Assembly: GCA_002633005.1 (NCBI GenBank)
Contig: NMRA01000009.1
Coordinates: 30,923 to 94,922, forward strand
Reading direction: 5' to 3'
DNA: 64,000 nt
From: Phoronis australis
Lineage: Eukaryota > Phoronida > Phoronidae
The position numbers were made by a program, and so were the translations under genes. A model generated the notes under the pieces. The model ran no database searches. It saw only the letters and a program-made list of their open reading frames with translations, and was not told where the DNA came from. Below are positions 8,642 through 18,667 of this stretch, piece by piece; positions within the stretch are counted from its first letter, which is position 1; each line of letters starts with the position of its first letter.

Positions 8642-9770
8642 AAATTTATTGTAACAGGATTCCGTATCAGTTACCAACTCCAGTTACCGACCGCGTGCAT
8701 GCGCCATTTCCAAATTCGCTAGCCAACCTCCGCTAAACTCTGAAGAGTTTTCTAGAGTAGAAGATGGTTTCGATGTTCTAGTTGGTAACGGAAATAGAAA
8801 CATATCACATTGATTTTATGACAGTAAAAGGCCTAGTTTGATTTTAGATTTTAGCCAGCTGAATAGGGCAAAATGTGGCTTTAATCAATGTTACACTTCA
8901 GAAACATAAACTGCGCTGGCTCGCAACATTTTCAAATAAATAATGATTTTAATTTCAATAAATACAAACGTGCGATCCGTTTTATTTTTTTCTTCCGTTG
9001 GGAAGTACGCATAAAATGTGAGTCAAATGAATGGGAAAGGGGAAGGACGGGGATTGTGAAAGTAGCACCCATTAATTGATTTATTAACAAGCGAAACTTG
9101 CAGCCTTCAAGGTACACACGGGTACGAGCAATACCACAGTATTGCATCAAGTGACAATCAAACCATGTATTGTCAGCAGCTTAATTTATATTCACGTGAA
9201 TTTTAATTTTTAGTTTCTTGTACGGGTGTACATCTTCAGTACTGAGCATAGTCTTTCCGACTTGACTCCTCCGGGACATGCGATACTACTTTGCCCGACC
9301 ATAAGCACACGACAGTCACCCCCCCCCACTACCCCCACTACCCCACTCTCGCTACAATTGCCACCACATACACCCCACCTCCAGTGCCACCACATACCAA
9401 TCCTCGCCGCATGAACACCATAGTTTGGTGTCTGTCTAATAGTATTTCTTTACAACATTCCACCCTTTATCATTGGATGCTGCATTGTCGGACTTTTTGC
9501 TTGACCTTTCCGTAATTTTTGTCTGAATATCCGATACTGTGATGACAAGGTGGAGAAAATTTGAGCATTTGACATGCGACACGACATTGGCATCAGCGTA
9601 ACCCAACCTGAGAACACAAAAATGAAAAAGGGCCCGTCCTTCCCATTACAACCTAGTCTTCTTCCCATTTCTTGTCCTTCCTTCTTAATTTGGTGTCCGT
9701 CCTTCTCATACGAAGGCCTGTACTTCTCATTTCTCGCCCGTCCTTTCAATTTTGGTGTCTCATCGACGAT
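8642..9770. other. Intron; only low-complexity DNA seen
   Basis: ADAMTS intron. A C-rich, CCACC/CCCCACTA low-complexity tract lies at about 9318-9405 and a pyrimidine-rich stretch at about 9620-9750. No gene signal seen. Confidence 0.5.
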
Positions 9771-9955
9771 CAGAAGTTTTCATTGGATCCAGTCGTCAAG
9801 TCGTCTTGTACGTAGTTTTCATTGGATTCAGTCGTCAAGTCGTCTTGTACGTAGTTTTCATTGGATTCAGTCGTCAAGTCGTCTTGTACGTAGTTTTCAT
9901 TGGATTCAGTCGTCAAGTCGTCTTGGACGTAGTTTCAGTGGTCAAGTCGTCTTGG
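9771..9955. repeat. 39-bp minisatellite (4 copies plus a partial)
   Basis: Unit gtagttttcattggattcag followed by tcgtcaagtcgtcttgtac; the last, partial copy drifts into unique sequence. The period is a multiple of three, so frames stay open without coding meaning. Confidence 0.9.
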
Positions 9956-11088
9956 TGACGTGAGTGTCTACGTATGATGCACATTTAACTCCAAAACTTT
10001 TGAATATCGCCATTTTGGTAATAAAATCAAAAGTCGAACCGTCCAGTAATTCCAAAACCTACAAAGACTGGAATTAGGACAGTCTTGACAATAACTTTTC
10101 AGTCACGAATATTCGAGCATTGTCCATGTAATTTAATGTTAATTCTATTTCTAAAAAGTCACTCGTTTGCTATTTACATAATAAACACAGCGGTTTTAAA
10201 TCATATTTATGTTACCACGTTGGTATAAAATGTAAAAAAAAAATGTCGAGAGGCATACAGCTGCCTAACAACTTCGTTTCTAATAAAAATATTATGTCTC
10301 GGTAAAGGCAATAAAAGGTATAATGTATGTTCGCACATATTTACTGCCGTCCATATAAACACGCATTCCTCATGTGACCTTGTGTATTTGGGTTAGGCTT
10401 AATTTGTTGAATGGTTTCCTTTAAAAACACAATTCACTGTTTTTCCGTGGCTCTGTAATAGTTGTTGTAGCGAGTACCACAAGGCGTCCAGCTCACTGAT
10501 TGTATACCGATCAATGCCTGATTGTGTTGGCCGTCAAAAGCGTTACATTAATATTTCAATGCGTGATTACCGTCTTGATCACTGTGCCAGAAATTGTGTT
10601 GAATACGTATGAATGTAGTCGTCCGTATACCTCGGCTTAACGACGTTGGGGGTTTTACGGTTGGTAACTGTTAGTTCCAAGGTGACCAAAGGAAGGTATA
10701 CGGGTACAAGCGAACACATATACATATTGCACTTGACTGATACCAGTCTTTTAACTTGTCATTTAATCAGTGCACGGAGATATATTCGTTGTTTCTGAAA
10801 TCAGGCTTATTGGGCGAATGTAGAAGGCTTTCTGAAGACGTATTTCTCAACTAGGACTGGCCACACCTCAACCGTAATTGGAAGCAACAGTCTCAGGTAA
10901 GACAACTTTTACGCGCAATTCAAACTCAACTAGATATCTTGCATATATAAAGTGAGTAAAGTAGGCCAAGAAAATGGGAAACAGTGAATAATTGACGTGC
11001 AGAGATAATTAAAATAAAACTAAAAAGCTTTTAGGGCCGCCAGATACGATCAGCGTATCAAAAGAGCACAAGCGTATAGGAACGTGTT
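9956..11088. other. Intron; nothing firm apart from the candidate microexon
   Basis: AT-rich intron DNA. Apart from the possible 42-bp exon at 10855-10896 I see no coding, RNA or repeat signal. Confidence 0.4.
10855..10896 (+). CDS. Possible 42-bp ADAMTS microexon
   Basis: A 42-bp phase-0 stretch lies between a good acceptor (tttctcaactag) and a strong donor (CAG|gtaaga). It encodes DWPHLNRNWKQQSQ. It would splice in frame both to the exon ending at 7307 and to the exon starting at 15067. Against it: it lacks the Cys residues expected of a TSP1 half, and short chance exons of this kind are common. I treat it as a candidate only. Confidence 0.25.
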
Positions 11089-11253
11089 CAATGGCGGATT
11101 TAAGGGGGGGGGCAAGGAAGCCATGCCCCCTCTAAAATTTTTCCCAGATTCCATTTGGCAGTTCGGGGGTGCGAATGTCGATCTGACGGGAAAAATCCTG
11201 GCAAATACTCTGCCCTGCCCCCCCCCCAACTCAAAATCCTGGATCCGCCCCTG
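11089..11253 (-). mobile_element. Short terminal-inverted-repeat element, copy 1
   Basis: Ends CAATGGCGGATTTAAGG and CCTGGATCCGCCCCTG form imperfect inverted repeats; the interior is G/C-tract rich with no gene. Flanks gtgtt / gtgtg suggest a 5-bp target duplication. The same family occurs at 42121-42430 in the other orientation. Confidence 0.75.
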
Positions 11254-11428
11254 GTGTGAACTTGTAATTAGTAAAACGATGAGAAGCAACCACTGCACGT
11301 GATACGTTCAGCTGATCAAAGTGAAAAACACGTGCTGTAGGAGAAATCTGAAGCGTCACATTCGAATCACTGCGTCCGGAAAACATGTAAACCGAAATTA
11401 ATTGTCTCGTGTTGTAGAATGAGTTGTG

Positions 11429-11500
11429 CATACATACACACATACATACATACGTACGTACGTACATGTTTACGTAAGTGCACGCATACACACGCACACG
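11429..11500. repeat. Tetranucleotide microsatellite (ACAT/ACGT)n
   Basis: Interrupted run of cataca, tacg and acgt tetramers with a short CA tail. Simple repeat only. Confidence 0.85.
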
Positions 11501-13239
11501 CATAGGTATATCATCACAAGGAATAATTCTCAGAGAGGAACAAACTGTGTGATTAACCTGCAGTTTCATGAATCCTTTAATGTCATGTAGGACCTTATCG
11601 ACAAATCTGCTTATTTAGCCATCACTTTTTGCTAATCTCCTACTAATTGGATCACGTGACCACTGTTAGTAATAGTTAGAAAAGTGCATTCATGGCAAAA
11701 CAACGTTATGAATAACTGCACCAAATTTTGTTTGGTTCTAAAAAAACGCTGTAATATTTTTATGAATCATTATTTCATTTTAGTTTTATGCAACTAAAAG
11801 TTGTATTTTTAGCCCCTCATTACAATTTCTACCAGTGTTTTGGAGAAGAAAGCATAATATTATTCTAAAGCTTTTTGTGAATCCGATCAGCCATTCTTGA
11901 CAGTGATTTTCCAAAATCAGACAGTTTTGGAAATTTTTCTAGGTACCTACGTAACCTTAAGTCTGCTCATTAGGCAAAATTATATAAAATGCAAGAAATA
12001 TTGTTTCAGTACTGGAGCACTAGACTGGGTTTGACGGCCTGTAAGTTGAGGCTAATACAACCCAAGTCACTTGTTGTAGGACGAGAGTAAGATACTCCAA
12101 TACAGGCCGTGACTACCCACCATTTTAAAAACTCAGCCGGATCCGAGCTTGTTTCTTTGCTTTCTTATTTGTTTTTTTTTTCTTACTGAATGCTTACCAG
12201 GACGATAATGGGAAAGGCGATTGAACAGAGGAAGAAAGCTATGATACAACACACGAGGGTCGTTTCTGAAAAAAAAAATTACTTCAAATATTTTGCGACG
12301 GACAGACATAATTGAATTAGATGAGTAACGCTTCTTGTCGAAAAATTGTAATTCATTTAAAGTTTGGGCTTTTCGATTCATTTAGGCTCTAGTGACTGGC
12401 AAACCACTCAAATCCTCATGTAGAGCGTTTGAGTGTGTTCAAGTCAGTATCATTGCACTGTATTAAACATACTTTGGCAAGATGATCCATTGCCGGGGTT
12501 GTTATTTGCCCGTTATTACCGAATGTTTTCATAAATACAGTTCGATATAGTAGGCAAGCTATTTAAAGACAACTGGCACCCAAGTCCTCAATGAAGTCCT
12601 CAGGATCGATGCTTAGTAGGGACCACGCAGGGGATACCGAGTGTAACGAGGCGTAACATGTTTAATTGAATCCTGGTGTACTAAAACAATCGCTATTGAT
12701 TGCCCAACATCACTGGCATTGTGTGTAACCAAGTCAGCTATTTTTGCAAAACCAGAGACGATAGATCACTATTCCAATCGACAACACATAGTTTGATCTT
12801 TTGCGTATTGCCGTCCTTGTATTTGTCACGCACAGTCCAAGTATCATTAGAAGTGAACTGTACAAACGCTGATCATTTTTCATATTCCTCTTTAAAATAT
12901 GAAAAGTGTTCACTATTATGTTTCCGTTTTCGGATAGACTTGACATATTTTGCGCCTTCTGGTGGCCATTTTTATGATACAAATAGACATCGCGAGAAGC
13001 ATGCCATGTGCGGTGCCCAATTGCTTCGAAATTTCTCCTGTGATATTTTTTGTAGAATGCTATTATCGAGTGCTGCGTAACAAAAAGTCGTTATCAAAAT
13101 GGCGTCTATGATGCATTTTCGTCATTTTTTAATAGTGCTGGGGTGCCACAACAGGAATAGGAAATAATATGAATTTTTTCATGTGAAGTCTCACTTCCGG
13201 TGGTGCAGCCTATATTTTTATGCTAGACCTCGATCATGG
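11501..13239. other. Intron; nothing recognised
   Basis: AT-rich DNA between the microsatellite and the repeats at the assembly gap. Short open frames occur on both strands but none has splice borders in phase with the ADAMTS exons, and none resembles a known family. Confidence 0.4.
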
Positions 13240-13396
13240 GCTGCCTTCCGGCGGGAACCCTATATTATTATTGGGGACCCCGATGCTATTATAGGGGGCC
13301 TCGCTGAAAGGCGATCGAAAAGCGGGCCATTTTATGTTAATACAGAGGGCCTCGCCGAAAGGCGGTCGAAGAGCGGGGCCCCCTATATTAATATAG
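13240..13396. repeat. ~60-bp GC-rich repeat running into the gap
   Basis: At least two units built on 'gggcctcgctgaaaggcg.tcgaa.agcggg', each followed by a 'tat.ttaatata' spacer. The array stops at the N run, so its true length is unknown. Confidence 0.75.
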
Positions 13397-14396
13397 NNNN
13401 NNNNNNNNNNNNNNNNNNNNNNNNNNNNNNNNNNNNNNNNNNNNNNNNNNNNNNNNNNNNNNNNNNNNNNNNNNNNNNNNNNNNNNNNNNNNNNNNNNNN
13501 NNNNNNNNNNNNNNNNNNNNNNNNNNNNNNNNNNNNNNNNNNNNNNNNNNNNNNNNNNNNNNNNNNNNNNNNNNNNNNNNNNNNNNNNNNNNNNNNNNNN
13601 NNNNNNNNNNNNNNNNNNNNNNNNNNNNNNNNNNNNNNNNNNNNNNNNNNNNNNNNNNNNNNNNNNNNNNNNNNNNNNNNNNNNNNNNNNNNNNNNNNNN
13701 NNNNNNNNNNNNNNNNNNNNNNNNNNNNNNNNNNNNNNNNNNNNNNNNNNNNNNNNNNNNNNNNNNNNNNNNNNNNNNNNNNNNNNNNNNNNNNNNNNNN
13801 NNNNNNNNNNNNNNNNNNNNNNNNNNNNNNNNNNNNNNNNNNNNNNNNNNNNNNNNNNNNNNNNNNNNNNNNNNNNNNNNNNNNNNNNNNNNNNNNNNNN
13901 NNNNNNNNNNNNNNNNNNNNNNNNNNNNNNNNNNNNNNNNNNNNNNNNNNNNNNNNNNNNNNNNNNNNNNNNNNNNNNNNNNNNNNNNNNNNNNNNNNNN
14001 NNNNNNNNNNNNNNNNNNNNNNNNNNNNNNNNNNNNNNNNNNNNNNNNNNNNNNNNNNNNNNNNNNNNNNNNNNNNNNNNNNNNNNNNNNNNNNNNNNNN
14101 NNNNNNNNNNNNNNNNNNNNNNNNNNNNNNNNNNNNNNNNNNNNNNNNNNNNNNNNNNNNNNNNNNNNNNNNNNNNNNNNNNNNNNNNNNNNNNNNNNNN
14201 NNNNNNNNNNNNNNNNNNNNNNNNNNNNNNNNNNNNNNNNNNNNNNNNNNNNNNNNNNNNNNNNNNNNNNNNNNNNNNNNNNNNNNNNNNNNNNNNNNNN
14301 NNNNNNNNNNNNNNNNNNNNNNNNNNNNNNNNNNNNNNNNNNNNNNNNNNNNNNNNNNNNNNNNNNNNNNNNNNNNNNNNNNNNNNNNNNNNNNNN
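13397..14396. other. Assembly gap of exactly 1,000 N
   Basis: Run of 1,000 N, a placeholder-like size. Different tandem repeats lie on its two sides (a ~60-bp unit on the left, an 18-bp unit on the right), so the missing DNA probably contains both arrays and possibly more. Any open frames crossing it are artefacts. Confidence 0.99.
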
Positions 14397-14500
14397 TTGA
14401 ATGTAACGTGAATGTTGAATGTAACGTGAATGTTGAATGTAACGTGAATGTTGAATGTAACGTGAATGTTGAATGTAAGGTGAATGTTGCATGTAACGTG
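14397..14500. repeat. 18-bp tandem repeat
   Basis: Unit ttgaatgtaacgtgaatg, about five copies, starting at the gap edge. Confidence 0.9.
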
Positions 14501-15066
14501 AAATTCTGAATTGAGATAAGTGCGCTGAAGTTTAACAATAGTCACGTTTCTTTAGTAGTCAAGTTTCTTTGAAAATGTTGTTTGAATGTAGCGCTTTGGC
14601 TTACTTTTACACTGTAAAAAGTTACCAGTAAGTAACCTAACTTGTGTGAATTGTCTCTGAACCAAAACCAATATGGACACTAGGCCTACAGTTCATACAA
14701 ACAAGGGTTATTTAAGTAGTTGTGACGTATATGTTATTCGAGGTTCTTTAAAGCGAGTTCAGAGATGAGGTCAATTTTTTTAAAATCAATTTCATTGTTC
14801 CCCAAAAATGGAAATGAAGAATCAAATCCCAAGACGACAGAGTAGGCAGAATTTTACAATGTGAAAAATCCAAAATTCAATGTTACTGCCCTTCGCCAAT
14901 TGTGATTTCAACTTCTTTTACCAGACGTCCTTCGATCCTCAGTGGATGAACGCTACTTTCTAATTATGACAGCCGGCACTTTCATTAAATTGGTAATAGT
15001 GTACATGTTTATTAAAAAAAAACTGTTCGTTTTATTGTTGACTGGTTCAACTTGATTATTTTACAG
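14501..15066. other. Intron; nothing recognised
   Basis: AT-rich intron DNA leading into the terminal ADAMTS exon; ends in a good acceptor. Confidence 0.5.
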
Positions 15067-15837
15067 GTACAATGTGGACGTAAAATGTCCGGGAAAAACG
15101 CACGGACACTGCACTGCGCCGGGGATAATTCGACGAAAACGTTGACTGCGAAAGAGTACAACTGTTTAAAGCACGCACTACCAAAAAGTAAAATCCCCCG
15201 CGTGTTACTTCATGACAACGTTACACACACAAAGACTCTGTCAAGGTACCTGGGCATACTACAGTCGAGGAAGAATAAATCAAGGAATGACCAGGAACAG
15301 AACATCCGCACCTTTGTAGCATGTCAAAAGAAGAAGCAGGCAAAATGGAGAAGGGAAGATGAGTTTGGTATAGCTGGAATTAATCTGCCGCTCGTGACGG
15401 ATTTACCAAAAGAAAGACCAACAAGCATGTGTAAACTATATACGACTCCCACGTACGACATCGCCGAAAAGCCAAAAGTATGTGTGCCGTTACTACCGGT
15501 TATGTCTATGAATCGCTCCAAAACGGAGATAGTGTCACACCGTGACCAAACCATTTGTGCCAAACTTCCCTTAGTGGTAGAACTCGACAATAACCTCATG
15601 CGGCGTTATGACCAATACCGTGGAAAGTTACTTCTGGTTCCGGGAGGCAACGCTGTGACTGATCGTAGATTTTACAATCTTACTTCGTCCTTGTCGGCGA
15701 CGAAATTGGAGCCAGACGGGGACTTTACGTTTCGACCAGCTACCATGCCCCTACCCGTAACTACAAAGACACGAACTCTCAACAGCGAAATGGTAACCTC
15801 CAGATTTTTCAAGAGAAAAACTCATTCGACCAAATAA
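15067..15837 (+). CDS. ADAMTS terminal exon: TSP1-like half plus long basic C-terminus
   Basis: The acceptor is gattattttacag (AG 15065-15066). The frame is open for 256 codons to a TAA, unusually long for this AT-rich DNA. It begins VQCGRKMSGKNARTLHCAGD and reaches a third Cys in KEYNC, the spacing of the second half of a TSP1 repeat. The following ~220 residues are rich in Lys, Arg and Thr and match no domain I know; there is no PLAC domain, which closes many ADAMTS proteins. The entry phase 0 agrees with the spacer end at 7307, but the first half of the TSP1 repeat (W..C...CG) is missing and may lie in the N gap. An attaaa at 16021 is a possible polyadenylation signal. Assignment to the ADAMTS gene is inference from strand, phase and the Cys pattern. 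Confidence 0.6.
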   Translation, partial: VQCGRKMSGKNARTLHCAGDNSTKTLTAKEYNCLKHALPKSKIPRVLLHDNVTHTKTLSRYLGILQSRKNKSRNDQEQNIRTFVACQKKKQAKWRREDEFGIAGINLPLVTDLPKERPTSMCKLYTTPTYDIAEKPKVCVPLLPVMSMNRSKTEIVSHRDQTICAKLPLVVELDNNLMRRYDQYRGKLLLVPGGNAVTDRRFYNLTSSLSATKLEPDGDFTFRPATMPLPVTTKTRTLNSEMVTSRFFKRKTHSTK

Positions 15838-18171
15838 TTTTCTGGTCCAACTGCAAATCGCCACCAACACTGTGATACGACGAAAAAGCGCCAGATTAGT
15901 GTAATAGACAGATCTTAGACGTGCCTTTAGGTTTTGAAATCAAAACGCACAATTTATAAGGGAATGGCTGTCTTAGACATGATGTTTCCAGTATTTTCTT
16001 AAAGAGCAAGTGTCCAAAACATTAAAGCAAGACCCAATATTTGTAATCAGTATATTTAGGCTTCATTTCTATTCAACAAAAATTGAAACCCCCAGTTTCA
16101 AGAATACTATGTATATGTGAGAAACAGGTTGTATGACGTCAGGGATCTGTTGCCAAAAGTTGACTTTTTGTCTTTTGATTTTAGTATGCTCCCCAGCTGG
16201 CTACAGAGTTGTCTTGCCTTCGACTTGAAGACAGAATTCATGACTTTTAACATTGAAAGCCTACAACAAGCTGAGCCATCCATAGACTCGTTTTAGCCAC
16301 AAGTCAAGACTCAGTGAAGGCAGTAATGTTGTTACTTAAGTTTATATCTGGTGAAACACTCTGGTCTAAAGGTCAGACAACACACAGGCTAGTTTATAGA
16401 AAGTGTGTTTCACCAGATATAAACACTCTGGTGTAAAGGTAGACAACACACAGGCTAGTTTATAGAAAGTGTGTTTCACCAGATATAAACACTATGGTGT
16501 AAAGGTAGACAACACACAGGCTAGTTTATAGAAAGTTTGTTTCACCAGATATAAACACTCTGGTGTAAAGGTAGACAACACACAGGCTAGTTTATAGAAA
16601 TGAAACATCTTCAGTCCCTTACAAATACTTTACCAAAATGTGTCACTTTGACTTAAATATTTGTCAATAGTTCATAACAGATAAAACCTTTATTATTTGT
16701 TTTATGCATTGTTTTCTACTGCACATTTGACAGCATGTGGCTTTGAAAATTTATTAAATATTAAATCAAGACATTTTAGTAAATTAGATTCTGTATTGAC
16801 ATCAAATGAAATCATAACATTGAATCAACTGCGAACAACAGAATCTAATAGAAACACTAAAATCTTCATGATTCACAGAAACCAAGATTACCAGTTATGA
16901 CAACGTTTAAAGGCAGATTAGAACATGAAAAGATTAGCACTGAGTCATGAATATGACGTAACAGAACCATCTATCAATACAAATTTCACAGCATGCTTAC
17001 ACCCAACTTCAACTATGGTATTTCAAAAGACCATCCACAAACATAAGAATTACTGACAGTTACCGACATTATTGACACTTTACACCATCCTATTGCATTT
17101 TAAATTGAAAAATTACCACTAATTATTAGTTGATATAATCAGGTACCATTTGTCATATTGTAGAGATGGAGTCAAGGTTGTCTTCAGTAAGATTGTTGTG
17201 TGAGGACCAGTTATAGTTTACACATACTGTCATCTTTTAAAGGTCATGCTGAGGAGGCAGATACATAGTACCACTTGTCAACTGAAATATAAGAATTGAC
17301 ACCTGTCAGCATGTGTTTTAAAAATTCAAAACGAACACAAATATGTCACTACACAATGCTGTGAAGTGAAATGTCAACACAAAGTGTGGAATGGACTCAA
17401 ATAAAGTTTTTCAAAATGTAAAACAAAACTCCCAACAGAATTTACCTTCATCTAGGGATGAAAAATAATCACCTGAAAATGAGAGGCAATTTATCATTAT
17501 TAAAGCACCCCAGGGCGGTAATTAGTCCAGGTGAAAATTGTCAACTTCAAACTGTAATAAAGCAATGTACATCTCACTGAAGCAATTCATCAATTCCACC
17601 CAGTCTTTGGTGTTATCATGTGTAATTATCAACCCCCCAAATAATGAGACTCCACCTAGAGTTCAAACACGGAACCAGGCCATACTGCTTACATGAAAGT
17701 TGTCACCTTCCTTCGACACCATGGTTTTCTGTGTTAAAGGAAAACCATTGGAATTCATGGAATCAACTTCTTTCAAAAAATTTTTTGTTTCAAATGGAAA
17801 TTACAAACTTCAGTAGTAGATATGACAATTCTAATGTACCTTAGTTGTTAATTACCAAAAATTAACAATGCAATACATCAAACTTGTTGCCAAAGACTAA
17901 TCCCAGCCACAACTGGAACAGTCACTTTGAAGCAGATATAATCAAATTGTTGAACTTTCATTTTGGAGGTGGCACTATTTTTGTTACAATTTAAAGAAAC
18001 AGTAGAATGGAAAGAGTAAGCAAATCCCTAAAGCATTTTTATAAATTGGAAATAGTAAAATGAAATAATTTTGACAATTTACAAAACAGATTGTTGGGCT
18101 TGCTACAACAGATTTCCTTGTTTTTAAAATGACAAAAAACAGTGTACCCAATTTCTTGTCAAACTTTTTGA
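15838..18171. other. Region between the ADAMTS stop and the pyrophosphatase exons
   Basis: Holds the ADAMTS 3' UTR (possible attaaa at 16021) and, on the minus strand, probably the last coding exon and 3' UTR of the pyrophosphatase gene. I could not fix that last exon: it must begin with two bases completing a codon that starts with G. One weak option is a cattttcag acceptor just right of 17473 on the minus strand. No other gene seen. Confidence 0.4.
16345..16600. repeat. 66-bp tandem repeat with an internal palindrome (about 4 copies)
   Basis: Unit starts cactctggtgtaaaggtaga and ends tttcaccagatataaa. The array begins with tatctggtgaaacac, the reverse complement of gtgtttcaccagata inside each unit, so the single strand can form hairpins. 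Confidence 0.85.
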
Positions 18172-18351
18172 GTTCAGTACAGAATAACAATGTAATGTTC
18201 AGCACAGAATAACAATGTAATGTTCAGCACAGAATAACAATGTAATGTTCAGCACAGAATAACAATGTAATGTTCAGCACAGAATAACAATGTAATGCTC
18301 AGTACAGAATAACAATGTAATGTTCAGCACAGAATAACAATGTAATGTTCA
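18172..18351. repeat. 25-bp minisatellite (7 copies)
   Basis: Unit gttcagcacagaataacaat plus gtaat, nearly perfect. Confidence 0.95.
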
Positions 18352-18627
18352 GTTATCCCTGAGTGCACTAATCACACTTGACATTTACAAATAAGCTGGG
18401 ATTAAGTGGCAATTTTATCAAAAAGTTGTATTTTTTCAACACAAAACCATAACAAAGGGTATTTCGTGGATTAAAGAAATTTTGAAAATGTATTTCATAG
18501 GCCAGCTGAATTATACAGTTTAGACTGTTAGGATCCCACAAGATGTCAGCACCTGAATATGAGCTCTCATACTTCTACAAGTAACCAGTGGCAGCATGCT
18601 ATCTAACTACAAACAGAAGATACATAC

Positions 18628-18667
18628 CCTCAGAGGAGATGGCCGCTGCTGGTCCTGCAGCCGATGA
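18628..18667 (-). CDS. PPA1: PPA exon: Ala-rich C-terminal segment
   Basis: 40 bp, phase 0 in and one base (G) left over: SSAAGPAAAISSE. Acceptor ctatttttcag, donor GAGG|gtatgt. It follows the exon ending at 23649 in correct phase, and a short Ala/Pro-rich stretch is usual before the last residues of these enzymes. The 5-kb intron before it and the missing last exon keep confidence moderate. Confidence 0.55.

Larger units (their letters stand above)
475..15837 (+). other. ADAMTS-like metalloprotease gene, 3' part (gene span)
   Basis: Multi-exon gene for a secreted, zinc-dependent, thrombospondin-repeat metalloprotease of the ADAMTS family. Members of this family cleave extracellular matrix proteins. 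The visible exons, in order, encode the C-terminal end of the metalloprotease domain, a linker, one TSP1 repeat, the Cys-rich domain, the spacer, and a long C-terminal exon. Phases agree at every junction from 600 to 7307 (2,2,1,0,1,1,0,0). The signal peptide, prodomain and HExxH zinc site must lie to the left of the window. Family assignment is firm from the TCGGG TSP1 core, the CGVCGG motif of the Cys-rich domain and the domain order. Which ADAMTS subfamily it belongs to cannot be settled here. Long introns hold minisatellites and mobile elements. Confidence 0.85.

Noticed and set aside
12007-12085. YWSTRLGLTACKL after a tttcag acceptor, superficially TSP1-like
   Set aside because: Only one Cys, no CG core, no donor in a useful phase.
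13183-14545. Open frames of 370-430 codons across the N gap
   Set aside because: Most of their length is N; the ends are tandem repeats.
15324-15599. Minus-strand 91-codon frame inside the terminal ADAMTS exon
   Set aside because: Shadow of the longer plus-strand frame, which has an acceptor, phase and a Cys pattern.
17119-17165. Minus-strand DKWYLIIS followed by a stop, like the 'DKW' end of pyrophosphatases
   Set aside because: The only nearby AG gives the wrong phase for the exon at 18628, the pyrimidine tract is poor, and the same DKWYLI arises by chance at about 37260-37280 from a similar 'taccatttgtcat' string.
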